From DATJGF01 sp035495315 (GTDB taxonomy: Bacteria > Verrucomicrobiota > Verrucomicrobiia > Limisphaerales > UBA8199), in assembly GCA_035495315.1 (NCBI GenBank), contig DATJGF010000153.1, positions 1 to 42,388 on the forward strand: DNA of 42,388 nucleotides. Reading direction: 5' to 3'. How positions within the stretch are numbered: the stretch's first letter is position 1; every line of letters begins with the position of its first letter. Shown piece by piece: positions 24,069-32,366 of this stretch. Below the pieces are notes generated by a model. The model was given only the letters and a program-made list of their open reading frames with translations. It searched no databases and was not told where the DNA came from. Made by a program: the position numbers and the translations under genes.

Positions 24069-24106
24069 ACGAATGACGAACGCCGAAATCCCTGTTCGTC
24101 ATTCGT
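24069..24106. terminator. bidirectional terminator-like hairpin between the lipoprotein gene and purQ
   Basis: ACGAATGACGAAC (24069-24081) pairs perfectly with GTTCGTCATTCGT (24094-24106) across a 12-base loop, in the 67-base gap between convergent genes. No long T-run follows in either direction, so Rho-independent termination is plausible but not certain. Confidence 0.55.
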
Positions 24107-24120
24107 ATTCATCTTGTGGA

Positions 24121-24855
24121 CTAGGCCGGCACTTCCGCCGGAGCGAGTTGCTCAGGCTTAGAACGGCTTTCGAGGGAGTGGATAAGACTTTCGAAGATGA
24201 CTCGTCCATCCGCGCAACCCAGAATGGCTTCGCTGGCGCGCTCGGGGTGTGGCATCAGGCCGGCGACGTTGCGAGTTTCGTTGCAGATTCCCGCAATGTT
24301 CTCGAGCGAACCGTTCGGGTTCGCCCGTTCGGTAGTTTCGCCCTGATCGTTGACATAACGCCAGAGGATTTGGTCGCTGCTGTTGAGTTTCGCTAGTGTC
24401 TCCGGATCTGCAAAGTAACAGCCTTCCCCGTGGGCGATGGGAACACGAAGGAGTTGCCCATCGGCAATTTCGCAGGTGAATGCGGAATTATGAGAGACGG
24501 TTTTGAGATAGACGTGCTCGCAACGGAACTGGAGGGAGCGGTTGCGAATCAGCGCTCCTGGAAGCAATCCCGCTTCGCACAGGATTTGGAACCCGTTGCA
24601 AATGCCCAGCACAAACCCGCCATCGCCGGCGAATTTCCGGACGGCCTCCATGACCGGACTGAATCGGGCGATAGCGCCCGTGCGCAGGTAATCGCCATAG
24701 CTGAATCCGCCCGGAATAATGACGGCATCGGGGTTATCGAGGGAACTTTCCTTGTGCCAAACCAGGCGTGCGTGGTGGCCCAGCACGTTTCGCAATACGT
24801 GGATTACATCCTGGTCGCAATTTGAACCGGGAAACTGAAGGACGGCAAATTTCAT
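24121..24855 (-). CDS. purQ: phosphoribosylformylglycinamidine synthase, glutaminase subunit
   Basis: 244 residues from ATG 24855. A GAGG sequence in the end of purS, about 6 bases before it, supports this start over the TTG at 24867. Class I glutamine amidotransferase: FAVLQFPGSNCDQD at the N-terminus, nucleophile Cys in GFVLGICNGFQILCEAGLL, and the His/Glu pair in GLMPHPERASE. It supplies ammonia to PurL for FGAM formation. It begins one base after the purS stop, so the two are coupled. purL, the catalytic partner, lies about 5.5 kb downstream on the same strand, beyond the copper-type operon. Confidence 0.96.
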   Translation of the reverse strand: MKFAVLQFPGSNCDQDVIHVLRNVLGHHARLVWHKESSLDNPDAVIIPGGFSYGDYLRTGAIARFSPVMEAVRKFAGDGGFVLGICNGFQILCEAGLLPGALIRNRSLQFRCEHVYLKTVSHNSAFTCEIADGQLLRVPIAHGEGCYFADPETLAKLNSSDQILWRYVNDQGETTERANPNGSLENIAGICNETRNVAGLMPHPERASEAILGCADGRVIFESLIHSLESRSKPEQLAPAEVPA

Positions 24856-24856
24856 A

Positions 24857-25099
24857 TTAAGCCTCAATCTCGAATCGGTAATCCTCGATGACCGGATTGC
24901 TTAAAATCTTGTGACAGGCGTCATCGATTTCCTTTTGCAAGGTACCTTTGTCCTGTCCGGTCAATTCGATCTCAAGATACTTGCCCACTCGAACGGCGCC
25001 AATGCCACCGTAACCCATATGTGCGAGGGCGCTTTGAACGGTTTTCCCTTGCGGGTCCAGTACGGCCTTCTTCGGCGTAATAATAATCTTGGCTTTCAT
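24857..25099 (-). CDS. purS: phosphoribosylformylglycinamidine synthase, PurS subunit
   Basis: An 80-residue protein of the usual PurS length. KAKIIITPKKAVLDPQGKTV (2-21), VQSALAHMGYGGIGAVRVGK and LEIELTG are family features. PurS bridges PurQ and small-type PurL in the FGAM synthase complex and is required for ammonia transfer. First gene of the purSQ pair. A 17-base inverted repeat lies 14 bases upstream of its start codon. Confidence 0.95.
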   Translation of the reverse strand: MKAKIIITPKKAVLDPQGKTVQSALAHMGYGGIGAVRVGKYLEIELTGQDKGTLQKEIDDACHKILSNPVIEDYRFEIEA

Positions 25100-25112
25100 C
25101 GCTCAGCTAAAT

Positions 25113-25129
25113 GCGAGACCTATTCTCGC
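25113..25129. promoter_or_regulatory. inverted repeat just upstream of purS
   Basis: GCGAGA-CCTAT-TCTCGC has perfect 6-base arms. It lies 14 bases before the purS ATG, in the divergent region shared with the rhodanese gene. It could be a leader hairpin or an operator. It does not match a purine riboswitch or the PurR box as known to me. Confidence 0.35.
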
Positions 25130-25308
25130 AACAAACGGGCCGCACGCAAGAGAATCTGTAGTCGCTGCTACGCCGGCGGGTGCGCGGACCATTGGGGTCA
25201 AAACTGATATCCCCTAAGGACACAGTAGTGTGCTGCGAGAGTGGTCGCGAGCGTGAATTTGTGGACAAATGCGCAATGGAAGTGAATGATAGCGCAACTC
25301 AAATCCTT

Positions 25309-25716
25309 ATGAAGCTTTGCCCCAGATTTCTGTTACCGTTGACGTTGCTTAGTGCCATCCGTCTTTTCGCGGCAGATTCCTTACCGACTAGCGGAACCAG
25401 CCCAAAACATGTCGACGCAATGCAGGCGCAAAAGCTGATCGCCGAAAAGAAAGTTATTGTGCTGGACCTCAGGACACCAAACGAATTTAGGACCGGGCGT
25501 ATTGCCGGTGCTACGAACATTGATTTTACGGCAACGGACTTTGAGGCGCGTATCGACCGTTTGGATACAAATAAGACGTACCTGGTGCATTGCGCCTCCG
25601 GTGGACGCAGCACGCACTCGCTTCCCGTATTTCAAAAACATCACTTCAATGCGATCTACCACCTGGACGGGGGCATCAAGGGGTGGGCTAAGGCCGGGTT
25701 GCCGTTGGAAAAGTGA
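25309..25716 (+). CDS. secreted single-domain rhodanese
   Basis: 135 residues from ATG 25309, which opens a signal peptide (KLCPRFLLPLTLLSAIRLFA); ATG 25276 is an alternative. One rhodanese domain: VIVLDLRTPNEFRTGRIAGA, then the active-site loop HCASGGRS with the sulfur-accepting Cys, and HLDGGIKGWAKAGLPLEK, the usual C-terminal motif. It should carry persulfide sulfur in the periplasm; substrate unknown. It diverges from purS across 209 bases. Sulfur chemistry could link it to the methanethiol-oxidase-like propeller 3 kb away, but that is speculation. Confidence 0.85.
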   Translation: MKLCPRFLLPLTLLSAIRLFAADSLPTSGTSPKHVDAMQAQKLIAEKKVIVLDLRTPNEFRTGRIAGATNIDFTATDFEARIDRLDTNKTYLVHCASGGRSTHSLPVFQKHHFNAIYHLDGGIKGWAKAGLPLEK

Positions 25717-26265
25717 GCCCTTCAAAACGAAGGAGACCTCAAGTTTAAGCGGGCGAAAGCGAAAGCCAGCTTTCTTGTTCTCAAGGCGAGAACTCATGAT
25801 TGACATCAATTCGGGTAATAGAAAAGCCGCCCCTCCTTGGCAGGCGGCTGAGAATCTGTTGGCGTATCTCTTTTAGTTGAGTTCAGGAGTTGAAGTAATG
25901 GGGAGTGAACCCCAACTCTTCAGCGGGGGGGACCTGAAGTTCTGCCCAAGGGAGCGTTGGATTGGGCAATATCTAGGATCACCGGCGTGTCACCTGACGA
26001 ACTTTTTGGCAGGCCGAGATCCGCGCCTTCTGCGTTGTTTGGGAACTTGCCCTCAAACATTGAATGACGAAGCCGCTCTTCAGAGGAACACCAAAACCCG
26101 ATTAACGGAACGAGATTGCCTCCGTCATGTAAGTCAGTTAGAGGCGGAATGGCAGCAGCATCCTTGATCCTTTCAGAACATCATCTCCTCGGGCGATTTA
26201 GGTATCCGATCTGCTCTGTAAAGGCGGAATTTCGTTGGCGGGTGGTGCGGGTAGTTTGTTCGAAA
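25717..26265. other. 549-base stretch without a convincing gene
   Basis: Holds a terminator-like hairpin (25827-25849) after the rhodanese gene and nested hairpins at about 25878-25941. Short frames, including one of 96 codons from 25877, lack protein-like composition. The promoter of the sensor kinase should be in the right-hand part, but no clear -10/-35 pair stands out. Confidence 0.5.
25827..25849 (+). terminator. terminator-like hairpin after the rhodanese gene
   Basis: AGCCGCC pairs with GGCGGCT across a short loop, about 110 bases after the stop codon. There is no immediate T-run; a TCTTTTA follows about 20 bases later. Confidence 0.35.
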
Positions 26266-28683
26266 ATGCTCAGAATTAGTAACATACGTAATAGCTTTCG
26301 CGCCTTGAGGTTTTCTTCGATTGTCCTCGCCCTAGTGTTTTTTGCGATTTGTTCAACGGCGGAGGCCTTCGGCGCCACTAGCGCGCCCGATGGTCCGGAG
26401 CCAGGCGTATTGGGAGCGACTGTTGCCAAAACCGTCTCTCGGCCAGTTGCGCCAAATCACAAGCTGCCGGTCCTGAGCGAAATCGTGCAGGTCCGCGAGC
26501 TATCGGCCTCCGAGGCTTCAAGGGGATACCCGGTACGCATCACCGGCGTTGTGACTTATTCAGATAACGCTACCTACCTTCATTTTGTGCAGGATGATTC
26601 GGCGGGCATTTACATCGATATGAGCACCGCGACTAGTGATTTCTCTCTCCTACCCCGGCAGCGGATCACGGTCGTAGGATTCAGCGGGCCTGGAGATTAC
26701 GCGCCCGTCGTTCATGCCGAAAGTGTCGAGGTGATTGGGCAGAGTGATTACCCGGTCGCCAGGCCGACCATGCTGCGGACATTGATGACGGGTTGGGAGG
26801 ATAGTCAATGGGTGGGGCTGAAAGGTGTAATCCGCAGCCGGATCCGTGGAACCAACGAAATGGTGTTGTCGCTTTCAACCCTCGATGCCGCCGTCGACGT
26901 GATACTCCCAGCCAGCGCTGGTACGCCACCGGCCCAGGACCTGGTCGATGCTGCGGTGGAGGTGCACGGGGTGTGCGCAACTCTCTTCAATGATCGCCGC
27001 CGCTTGCAAGGGGTGAAGCTGTGCGTACCCGAATGGCGCCAGCTAGAAATTAAAGAACCAGCGCCGGTCGATCCGTACAAATTACCGCTCCAATCGGTCG
27101 CCGAGTTGTTCCAATTTCAGCACAATCGCCTGCACCGGATGCACGTTAAGGGGGTGGTTATTCGGCGCCAGGATGACGGCTCCTTTTTCCTGCAAGAGGG
27201 CGAGGATGGCATTTACGTGCGACCACGTCGTTCGGCGCGATTTTGTGAAGTGGGTTCCGCCGTCGAGGTTGTGGGCTTTCCAGGAATTCAGGACAAAATG
27301 CCGATACTGCAGGAAGCACTGGTGAAAACGATCGCTCGGGCGGATCTAATCGCGGTGCGTCCGCTGAATCTGGAAACCGCCCTCAGAGAGGAATACCATG
27401 CGACTTTGGTGCGGATTGAGGGGCGGGTGCTTGGTCAATCCGATAGACCTACCGAGGACGCACTTACGTTGCAATGCGGCGAGCGGGTCTTCGATGCGTT
27501 CCTTGAGAAGGGATCGAGCCGGCGCCAGTTTGCGGGTGTTCACCCCGGTTCAATCGTAGCTGTAACCGGGGTTTACGTTGCGCTGCTAGACGCGCAACGT
27601 AAAATCCAATCGTTTCAGCTTTTGCTGCGGTCCCCGGCCGATGTGGTGCTCGAGTCGAGTCCTTCCTGGTGGACATTACTGCACACCTGCTGGGTATTTG
27701 GGGGATTAGGGGCGGCGCTGCTGCTGGTATTGGGTTGGGTCGGGTCGTTGCGAAAACAAGTACAACAGCGGACTCGCCAATTGCGGGCGGAAATTGAAGA
27801 ACGCAAGCGTGCGGAAGAGGGGCTCAAAACCGCGCAGGGAGAATTATTGCGCACATCGCGTCTGGCAGGGATGGCTGAGGTGGCAACGAGCGTCCTGCAC
27901 AACGTCGGCAATGTGCTGAACAGTGTTAATGTTTCGGCGAACCTGATTCTGGAACAGACTAAACGTTCGAAAGTGCGGGGGCTGGACCGGGCGGCGGCCT
28001 TGATGCGCCAGCACGATGCAGATTTGGGGCAGTTTATTACAACTGACCCCAAAGGGCGTCAATTGCCCGGGTATTTGAGCCGATTATCGGAACACCTTTG
28101 CCGCGAACAAGCCGTGCTGGTTGAAGAAATCGAGTCGCTGAGAAAAAACATTGCGCACATCAAAATAGTGGTAACGACTCAGCAAAGCTATGCCCAAGTG
28201 GTCGGGGTGACGGAGTCAGTAACGGTCCCGGAGCTGATCGAGGATGCCTTGCGCGTCACGGAAGAAAGCTTAACGTGCAACAATATCCGGTTAGTGCGTG
28301 ATTACCCGAGGGATTTACCGGCAATCAGTACGGACAAACACAAGGTGCTGCAAATTCTGGTCAATCTGCTCCGCAACGCAAAACACGCCTGCACAGAGAG
28401 CGATGTGGCACGGAAAAGCGTCACCATTTGCGCTGCAAATGGTGATGATCGGCTGAAAATTTCGATCATTGATAACGGTGTGGGTATTGCCGAGGAAAAC
28501 CTGGCGCGGATTTTCAATCACGGCTTTACGACGCGGAAAAACGGTCACGGGTTCGGTCTGCATAGTGGAGCCTTGGCCGCCAGAGAACTCGGCGGTAGCC
28601 TCACAGGAAGGAGCGAAGGGCCTGGCAAGGGGGCGACTTTCACCCTGGAACTGCCTGTGACCTCTAACCCCAAGGCAGGGTGA
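26266..28683 (+). CDS. sensor histidine kinase with periplasmic OB-fold-like repeats
   Basis: 805 residues from ATG 26266 (frame open to 26116), which opens a signal peptide (RFSSIVLALVFFAICSTAEA). Residues about 75-455 show four related beta-rich modules, each with a 'v.i.GvV' start, e.g. GYPVRITGVVTY, WVGLKGVIRS, MHVKGVVIRR and LVRIEGRVLG, followed by FVQDDSAGIYIDM- or FFLQEGEDGIYVRP-type strands, as in OB-fold sensor parts of verrucomicrobial kinases. A membrane span (about 476-496) and a coiled coil (QRTRQLRAEIEERKRAEEGL) lead to the H-box with phospho-accepting His545 in VLHNVGNVLNSVN. The ATPase domain has NLLRNAKHA, DNGVGI and GHGFGLHSGALAA. No response regulator is adjacent. Ligand unknown. 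Confidence 0.85.
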   Translation: MLRISNIRNSFRALRFSSIVLALVFFAICSTAEAFGATSAPDGPEPGVLGATVAKTVSRPVAPNHKLPVLSEIVQVRELSASEASRGYPVRITGVVTYSDNATYLHFVQDDSAGIYIDMSTATSDFSLLPRQRITVVGFSGPGDYAPVVHAESVEVIGQSDYPVARPTMLRTLMTGWEDSQWVGLKGVIRSRIRGTNEMVLSLSTLDAAVDVILPASAGTPPAQDLVDAAVEVHGVCATLFNDRRRLQGVKLCVPEWRQLEIKEPAPVDPYKLPLQSVAELFQFQHNRLHRMHVKGVVIRRQDDGSFFLQEGEDGIYVRPRRSARFCEVGSAVEVVGFPGIQDKMPILQEALVKTIARADLIAVRPLNLETALREEYHATLVRIEGRVLGQSDRPTEDALTLQCGERVFDAFLEKGSSRRQFAGVHPGSIVAVTGVYVALLDAQRKIQSFQLLLRSPADVVLESSPSWWTLLHTCWVFGGLGAALLLVLGWVGSLRKQVQQRTRQLRAEIEERKRAEEGLKTAQGELLRTSRLAGMAEVATSVLHNVGNVLNSVNVSANLILEQTKRSKVRGLDRAAALMRQHDADLGQFITTDPKGRQLPGYLSRLSEHLCREQAVLVEEIESLRKNIAHIKIVVTTQQSYAQVVGVTESVTVPELIEDALRVTEESLTCNNIRLVRDYPRDLPAISTDKHKVLQILVNLLRNAKHACTESDVARKSVTICAANGDDRLKISIIDNGVGIAEENLARIFNHGFTTRKNGHGFGLHSGALAARELGGSLTGRSEGPGKGATFTLELPVTSNPKAG

Positions 28684-28688
28684 CGCTA

Positions 28689-29156
28689 TCAAGTCCCAGG
28701 TTTTCCTTCAAGGGCATGTAGAAAGGCCATTTGGAACGCGCCGGCTAATTCCATCGCCCAAAGGTGTGGGCCGGTCTGAGGAGTGATGGTCTGATACCAC
28801 TGTTCCGGTGATCCCAGCAAAACCCAACTACCCACCCGGATATCATTAAGGACTTGCAGCAGCCATTCCATCTCGGAAGTGGACAGGCGGAGAACATATT
28901 GATCGTTCTTCTCGGTCCAGCGGTTTGGATCCTCGATGAGCGTCTGCAAGCGCCGTTTGTTTTCGGCGCGTTGTTCCGCCAACGCCTCGTCCAGCAGATG
29001 TTGAGTGGTCGCTTGATTGGGGAGCTGTGACGACTTGCTGACGATGTGGTGAGCCGAAGGAACGCGGGGATAAAGTTTCAGCAACTGCAGAAGCATATGC
29101 TTTTCGCGTTGTGCAAACTCAAAGAGATAATCGTCTTGAGCCCGAATGAGTTTCAC
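28689..29156 (-). CDS. DUF2017-like protein coupled to clpS
   Basis: 155 residues from a GTG start that overlaps the clpS stop as GTGA, so translation is coupled. Mostly helical with no signal or membrane segment: REKHMLLQLLKLYPRV (17-32), a charged helical middle (LLDEALAEQRAENKRRLQTL) and a C-terminal stretch VLNDIRVGSWVLLGSP. The position right after clpS and the late 'LNDIRV..' segment recall the DUF2017 proteins that follow clpS in Actinobacteria, but the match is by eye and modest. A role with ClpS or the Clp protease, such as substrate selection, is inferred from the coupling only. It ends five bases from the stop of the convergent sensor kinase gene. Confidence 0.55.
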   Translation of the reverse strand: MKLIRAQDDYLFEFAQREKHMLLQLLKLYPRVPSAHHIVSKSSQLPNQATTQHLLDEALAEQRAENKRRLQTLIEDPNRWTEKNDQYVLRLSTSEMEWLLQVLNDIRVGSWVLLGSPEQWYQTITPQTGPHLWAMELAGAFQMAFLHALEGKPGT

Positions 29157-29461
29157 TCGTCGCGCTCCATCGTCGCATGGAGGGTATAGCGTTGAAGCTG
29201 GTGCACGTAGTGCTCCGCCTTTTCCAGACTTTCGCGCGTCAGGACACTTTTGCCCTGTTCATGGACCTGAAGCATATGGAATTCCGCCTTTTTTTTGGGC
29301 CAGCCAAAGACCGTTTGAAAGACATGGGTTACGTAATCCATGAAGTTAATGGGATCATTCCAGCAAATGACCAGGTATCCGGGTTCCAGCCCGGATTTTG
29401 GCTTCTCCTCTGTCTCGAAAACAGTGCCTGGAAGCAGTTGTGGGACGGCTGTATCTGCCAC
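29153..29461 (-). CDS. clpS: ATP-dependent Clp protease adaptor ClpS
   Basis: About 102 residues if translation begins at GTG 29461; a TTG at 29515 would add 18 residues. Conserved ClpS features: YLVICWNDPINFMDYVTHVF with the Asn-Asp that holds the N-terminal residue of N-degron substrates, and FHMLQVHEQGKSVL with the His of the same pocket. ClpS delivers N-end-rule substrates to ClpA/ClpC. The conserved core is complete, with the usual flexible N-terminal tail. Followed by a coupled DUF2017-like gene. Divergent from the tail-specific protease gene across about 225 bases, so the region is devoted to protein turnover. Confidence 0.85.
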   Translation of the reverse strand: MADTAVPQLLPGTVFETEEKPKSGLEPGYLVICWNDPINFMDYVTHVFQTVFGWPKKKAEFHMLQVHEQGKSVLTRESLEKAEHYVHQLQRYTLHATMERDE

Positions 29462-29686
29462 AAGCGCAAAGTAAAAGAGGATTTGGCGGTTGTCGAGCAA
29501 GGTGTGGGAGTGCAACGAGGGACAGGGAGCGACCGTCTAAAAACGTTGCCATTCGGGGTTAGAGGCGGCAAAATCAAGCTGCGGTTGCCGGCATTTGGCG
29601 AGATTGTTGCTAAAAGATGAACAATCATAAGTGCACGCCGTCGAATTTGTGCTAGTGTTACGCATTGTAGCTAAAGACTTAAAACC

Positions 29687-32125
29687 ATGATTCATCGCGC
29701 TGCCGTGAACCTGTTGCTGCTGCTCTGCAGCGGCACTTTTTTATTCACCTGGCCTACGGCCCAGACCCACGCTCGGACCCCGACCGCGGAAACAACCGTT
29801 GCGACCCAGGTTGCCTCCGGCAACACCAATGCGCCGCACCAGATCAGCCCCGGACCTGTCGATGGTCAGATTGCGAATATCACAGCGCGATTGCTCGAAC
29901 GGTATCATTATTTGCGCCCTCACATTGACAGTACGGTCTCGAGCAAGTTTCTCGATCGCTACCTCGAAACCCTCGATCCGCAACATCTCCATTTTTTGCA
30001 ATCCGACCTGGCTCAATTCGAGGTTTATCGGACCAACCTGGACCGCATGACCCTGCCGGAGCGTGGCGCGACTGACACGCGGCCTGCTTGTGAAATCTTC
30101 AATCGTTTTGTGCAACGTTTTCAGCAACGCGTTGATTACGTGGATCAATTGCTTCGCAACGAGAAACTCACGTTTGATGCAGATGAGCGCATTGTTCTGA
30201 ACCGCAAGGATCTGCCCTACCCGAAGGATTTCGAGGAGGCCAAGCAGCTTTGGCGGGACCGGCTTCGCTTCGAATATTTGCAGGAAAAGCTCGGAAAACT
30301 CGACGCGAAGAAGAAAGCGGCTGCGAAGACTGAATCAACTGACAATTCCACGGAAACCAAAGCCCCTGACAAGCCTCGAAAGACTGAGACCGAGGAGATC
30401 GTCGACACCTTAAGCCACCGTTACCACCGCAACCTGCACACCTTTACCGATTGGGACAACGACGATGTTCTGCAGGTCTATCTGACAGCATTGGCCCATG
30501 TATTCGATCCTCATTCGGACTATTTCGGGCGCTCGGCGCTGGACAGTTTTGCGATTACGATGAACTTGAGCCTCTTTGGGATCGGCGCCGAACTGACCTC
30601 GGAGGATGGTTACTGCACGATCCACCGGCTGCTCCCCAACGGTCCGGCCGAAAAGAGCAAAAAGATCGCCGTCAATGACCGGATTATAGCCGTTGCGCAA
30701 AGCAATCAGCCACCCGTCGACGTGGTGGATATGAGCCTTAGCAAAGCGGTTCAGTTGATTCGTGGACCTAAAGGGACGGAAGTGCGACTGACTGTCATAC
30801 CGGCCGGAGCCGACGCTTCGGCGCGCAAGAATCTCACCTTGATCCGCGACGAGATCAAACTTGAGGACCAGGAAGCCAAAGCCAAGATTATCGAGCTGCC
30901 TGGCAGCAATGGCGCATCGGCCAGGCTCGGTGTGATCGATCTTTCCTCGTTTTACGCCAGCTTTGACCCTTCAAGCACGCGCGAAAAATCCGAGCCGCGG
31001 AGCACAACCGCGGATGTCGCGCGTTTGTTGACCAAGCTTAGACAGGAGAATGTCAGCGGGGTGATCCTGGATTTGCGCCGCAACGGTGGCGGGTCACTTG
31101 AAGAAGCGATCCGGTTGACCGGTCTCTTCATCAAGGAAGGTCCAGTCGTGCAGGTGAAGGATTTCGATGGCTCCGTTAAAGAGGAAGATACTCCGCCCAA
31201 CCCGCCGGTGCTTTACGAAGGGCCACTGATTGTGCTCACCAGCCGGTTCAGTGCTTCGGCCTCGGAGATTCTAGCCGGCGCGCTTCAGGATTACGGCCGG
31301 GCGTTGATAGTGGGCGATGCTTCGACGCACGGCAAAGGGACAGTGCAAAGCGTTCAACCTTTGCGGCTGCGCGGCAGTAACCCGGGCGGGACCGATCCCG
31401 GCGCATTGAAACTGACGATTAAGAAATTCTATCGGCCGAGTGGAGCTTCGACGCAACTTAAAGGGGTGGTGCCGGATATCGTTTTGCCTTCTCTTTTCAA
31501 TGAGTCCAAAGAGATCGGAGAAAGCGCGCTGGAGAATCCGCTGGCGTGGGACACGATAGAAAAGTCCAAATTTGATCGGGTTAATCTTGTCGAGCCCTAT
31601 CTGCCTGAGTTGCGGAGGCGCTCCACGGAGCGTGTTAACAACGATAAAGAGTTTGCTTACATCCGGGAGGACATCGCGGTGTACAACAAGAAGCAGGCGG
31701 ACAAGAGCTTTTCCTTAAATGAGAAACGGCAGCTACAGGAGCGGGAAGAAGCCGAAGCGCGTCAGAAGGCGCGTGACAAAGAACGTTTGGCCAGCGGCGA
31801 ACCACAGGAAAAAACTTATGAGCTGAGCCTGAAGCAGGCGGCCCTTCCCGGATTGCCTCCGCCCATGGCCAGAACCAACTCCAACCTTGCGCGGCTTTCG
31901 GGCACAAGAACCGGCGCTTCGTCTGGCGTGAGTACTAACGGCACCATTGCTGCCGCGCCAGGCGCGTTCACGCCGACCCGCGATCCGGCTTCGAGTGCTC
32001 TTGAAGATACGCCTGACGAAGAGAAGCCGCCGGCAGTGGATGCTGATTTGCTCGAATCAGAGCGCATTCTGCTGGATTACATATCATTATTGCGCAAGAA
32101 TAACGTCGCTTCCGCTCTACCATAA
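29687..32125 (+). CDS. prc: carboxy-terminal (tail-specific) processing protease, S41 family
   Basis: 812 residues with a signal peptide (about 1-28). N-terminal helical region, then a PDZ domain (about 280-385, including LFGIGAELTSEDGYCTIHRL and GPAEKSKKI), then the S41 catalytic domain. By alignment to E. coli Prc, Ser524 in FSASASEILAGALQDYGR is the nucleophile, with Asp535 and Lys550 (in HGKGTVQ) completing the set. A long helical C-terminal domain follows, as in Prc. It degrades periplasmic proteins with non-polar C-termini. The last 80 residues are a Pro/Ala/Ser-rich tail. Divergent from clpS. Confidence 0.92.
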   Translation: MIHRAAVNLLLLLCSGTFLFTWPTAQTHARTPTAETTVATQVASGNTNAPHQISPGPVDGQIANITARLLERYHYLRPHIDSTVSSKFLDRYLETLDPQHLHFLQSDLAQFEVYRTNLDRMTLPERGATDTRPACEIFNRFVQRFQQRVDYVDQLLRNEKLTFDADERIVLNRKDLPYPKDFEEAKQLWRDRLRFEYLQEKLGKLDAKKKAAAKTESTDNSTETKAPDKPRKTETEEIVDTLSHRYHRNLHTFTDWDNDDVLQVYLTALAHVFDPHSDYFGRSALDSFAITMNLSLFGIGAELTSEDGYCTIHRLLPNGPAEKSKKIAVNDRIIAVAQSNQPPVDVVDMSLSKAVQLIRGPKGTEVRLTVIPAGADASARKNLTLIRDEIKLEDQEAKAKIIELPGSNGASARLGVIDLSSFYASFDPSSTREKSEPRSTTADVARLLTKLRQENVSGVILDLRRNGGGSLEEAIRLTGLFIKEGPVVQVKDFDGSVKEEDTPPNPPVLYEGPLIVLTSRFSASASEILAGALQDYGRALIVGDASTHGKGTVQSVQPLRLRGSNPGGTDPGALKLTIKKFYRPSGASTQLKGVVPDIVLPSLFNESKEIGESALENPLAWDTIEKSKFDRVNLVEPYLPELRRRSTERVNNDKEFAYIREDIAVYNKKQADKSFSLNEKRQLQEREEAEARQKARDKERLASGEPQEKTYELSLKQAALPGLPPPMARTNSNLARLSGTRTGASSGVSTNGTIAAAPGAFTPTRDPASSALEDTPDEEKPPAVDADLLESERILLDYISLLRKNNVASALP

Positions 32126-32265
32126 AGAGGGGGTTCAGGAAGCGACCGCTGTGACGTTTGCTCCACGTTGATGGGCGTTTCTACTTTGTCACGGGTGTCA
32201 CGGGTTTTTCGTTTGCTATCGCTTAAAGTGGGACTTAGGCTTTAGCCATCCACTGAGACTGATGG

Positions 32266-32357
32266 TCTAAGAGCAGCGCGGTGACGGATTTATTCGTGTG
32301 GGCTTTCACCGCACCGTCCAGCTTGGCGCTTCGCCGCTAAGCACCGCTGCTCTTAGA
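32266..32357. promoter_or_regulatory. structured leader with 13-base inverted repeat before the NtrB-like kinase
   Basis: TCTAAGAGCAGCG (32266-32278) is perfectly inverted at 32345-32357. Between the arms lie a GCGGTGA/TCACCGC pair (about 32278-32314) and a small GGCG...CGCC stem. The unit ends 9 bases before the kinase ATG (32367) and overlaps its ribosome-binding site region. It might be an attenuator or a small mobile palindrome. Confidence 0.4.
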
Positions 32358-32366
32358 GCAGGTACT

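Noticed and set aside
25877..26167. 96-codon frame before the sensor kinase
   Set aside because: No ribosome-binding site, no domain, composition unlike neighbours, and it runs over nested hairpins.
25717..26265. Cyclic di-GMP or purine riboswitch
   Set aside because: Hairpins occur, but the conserved core sequences of these riboswitches are not visible.
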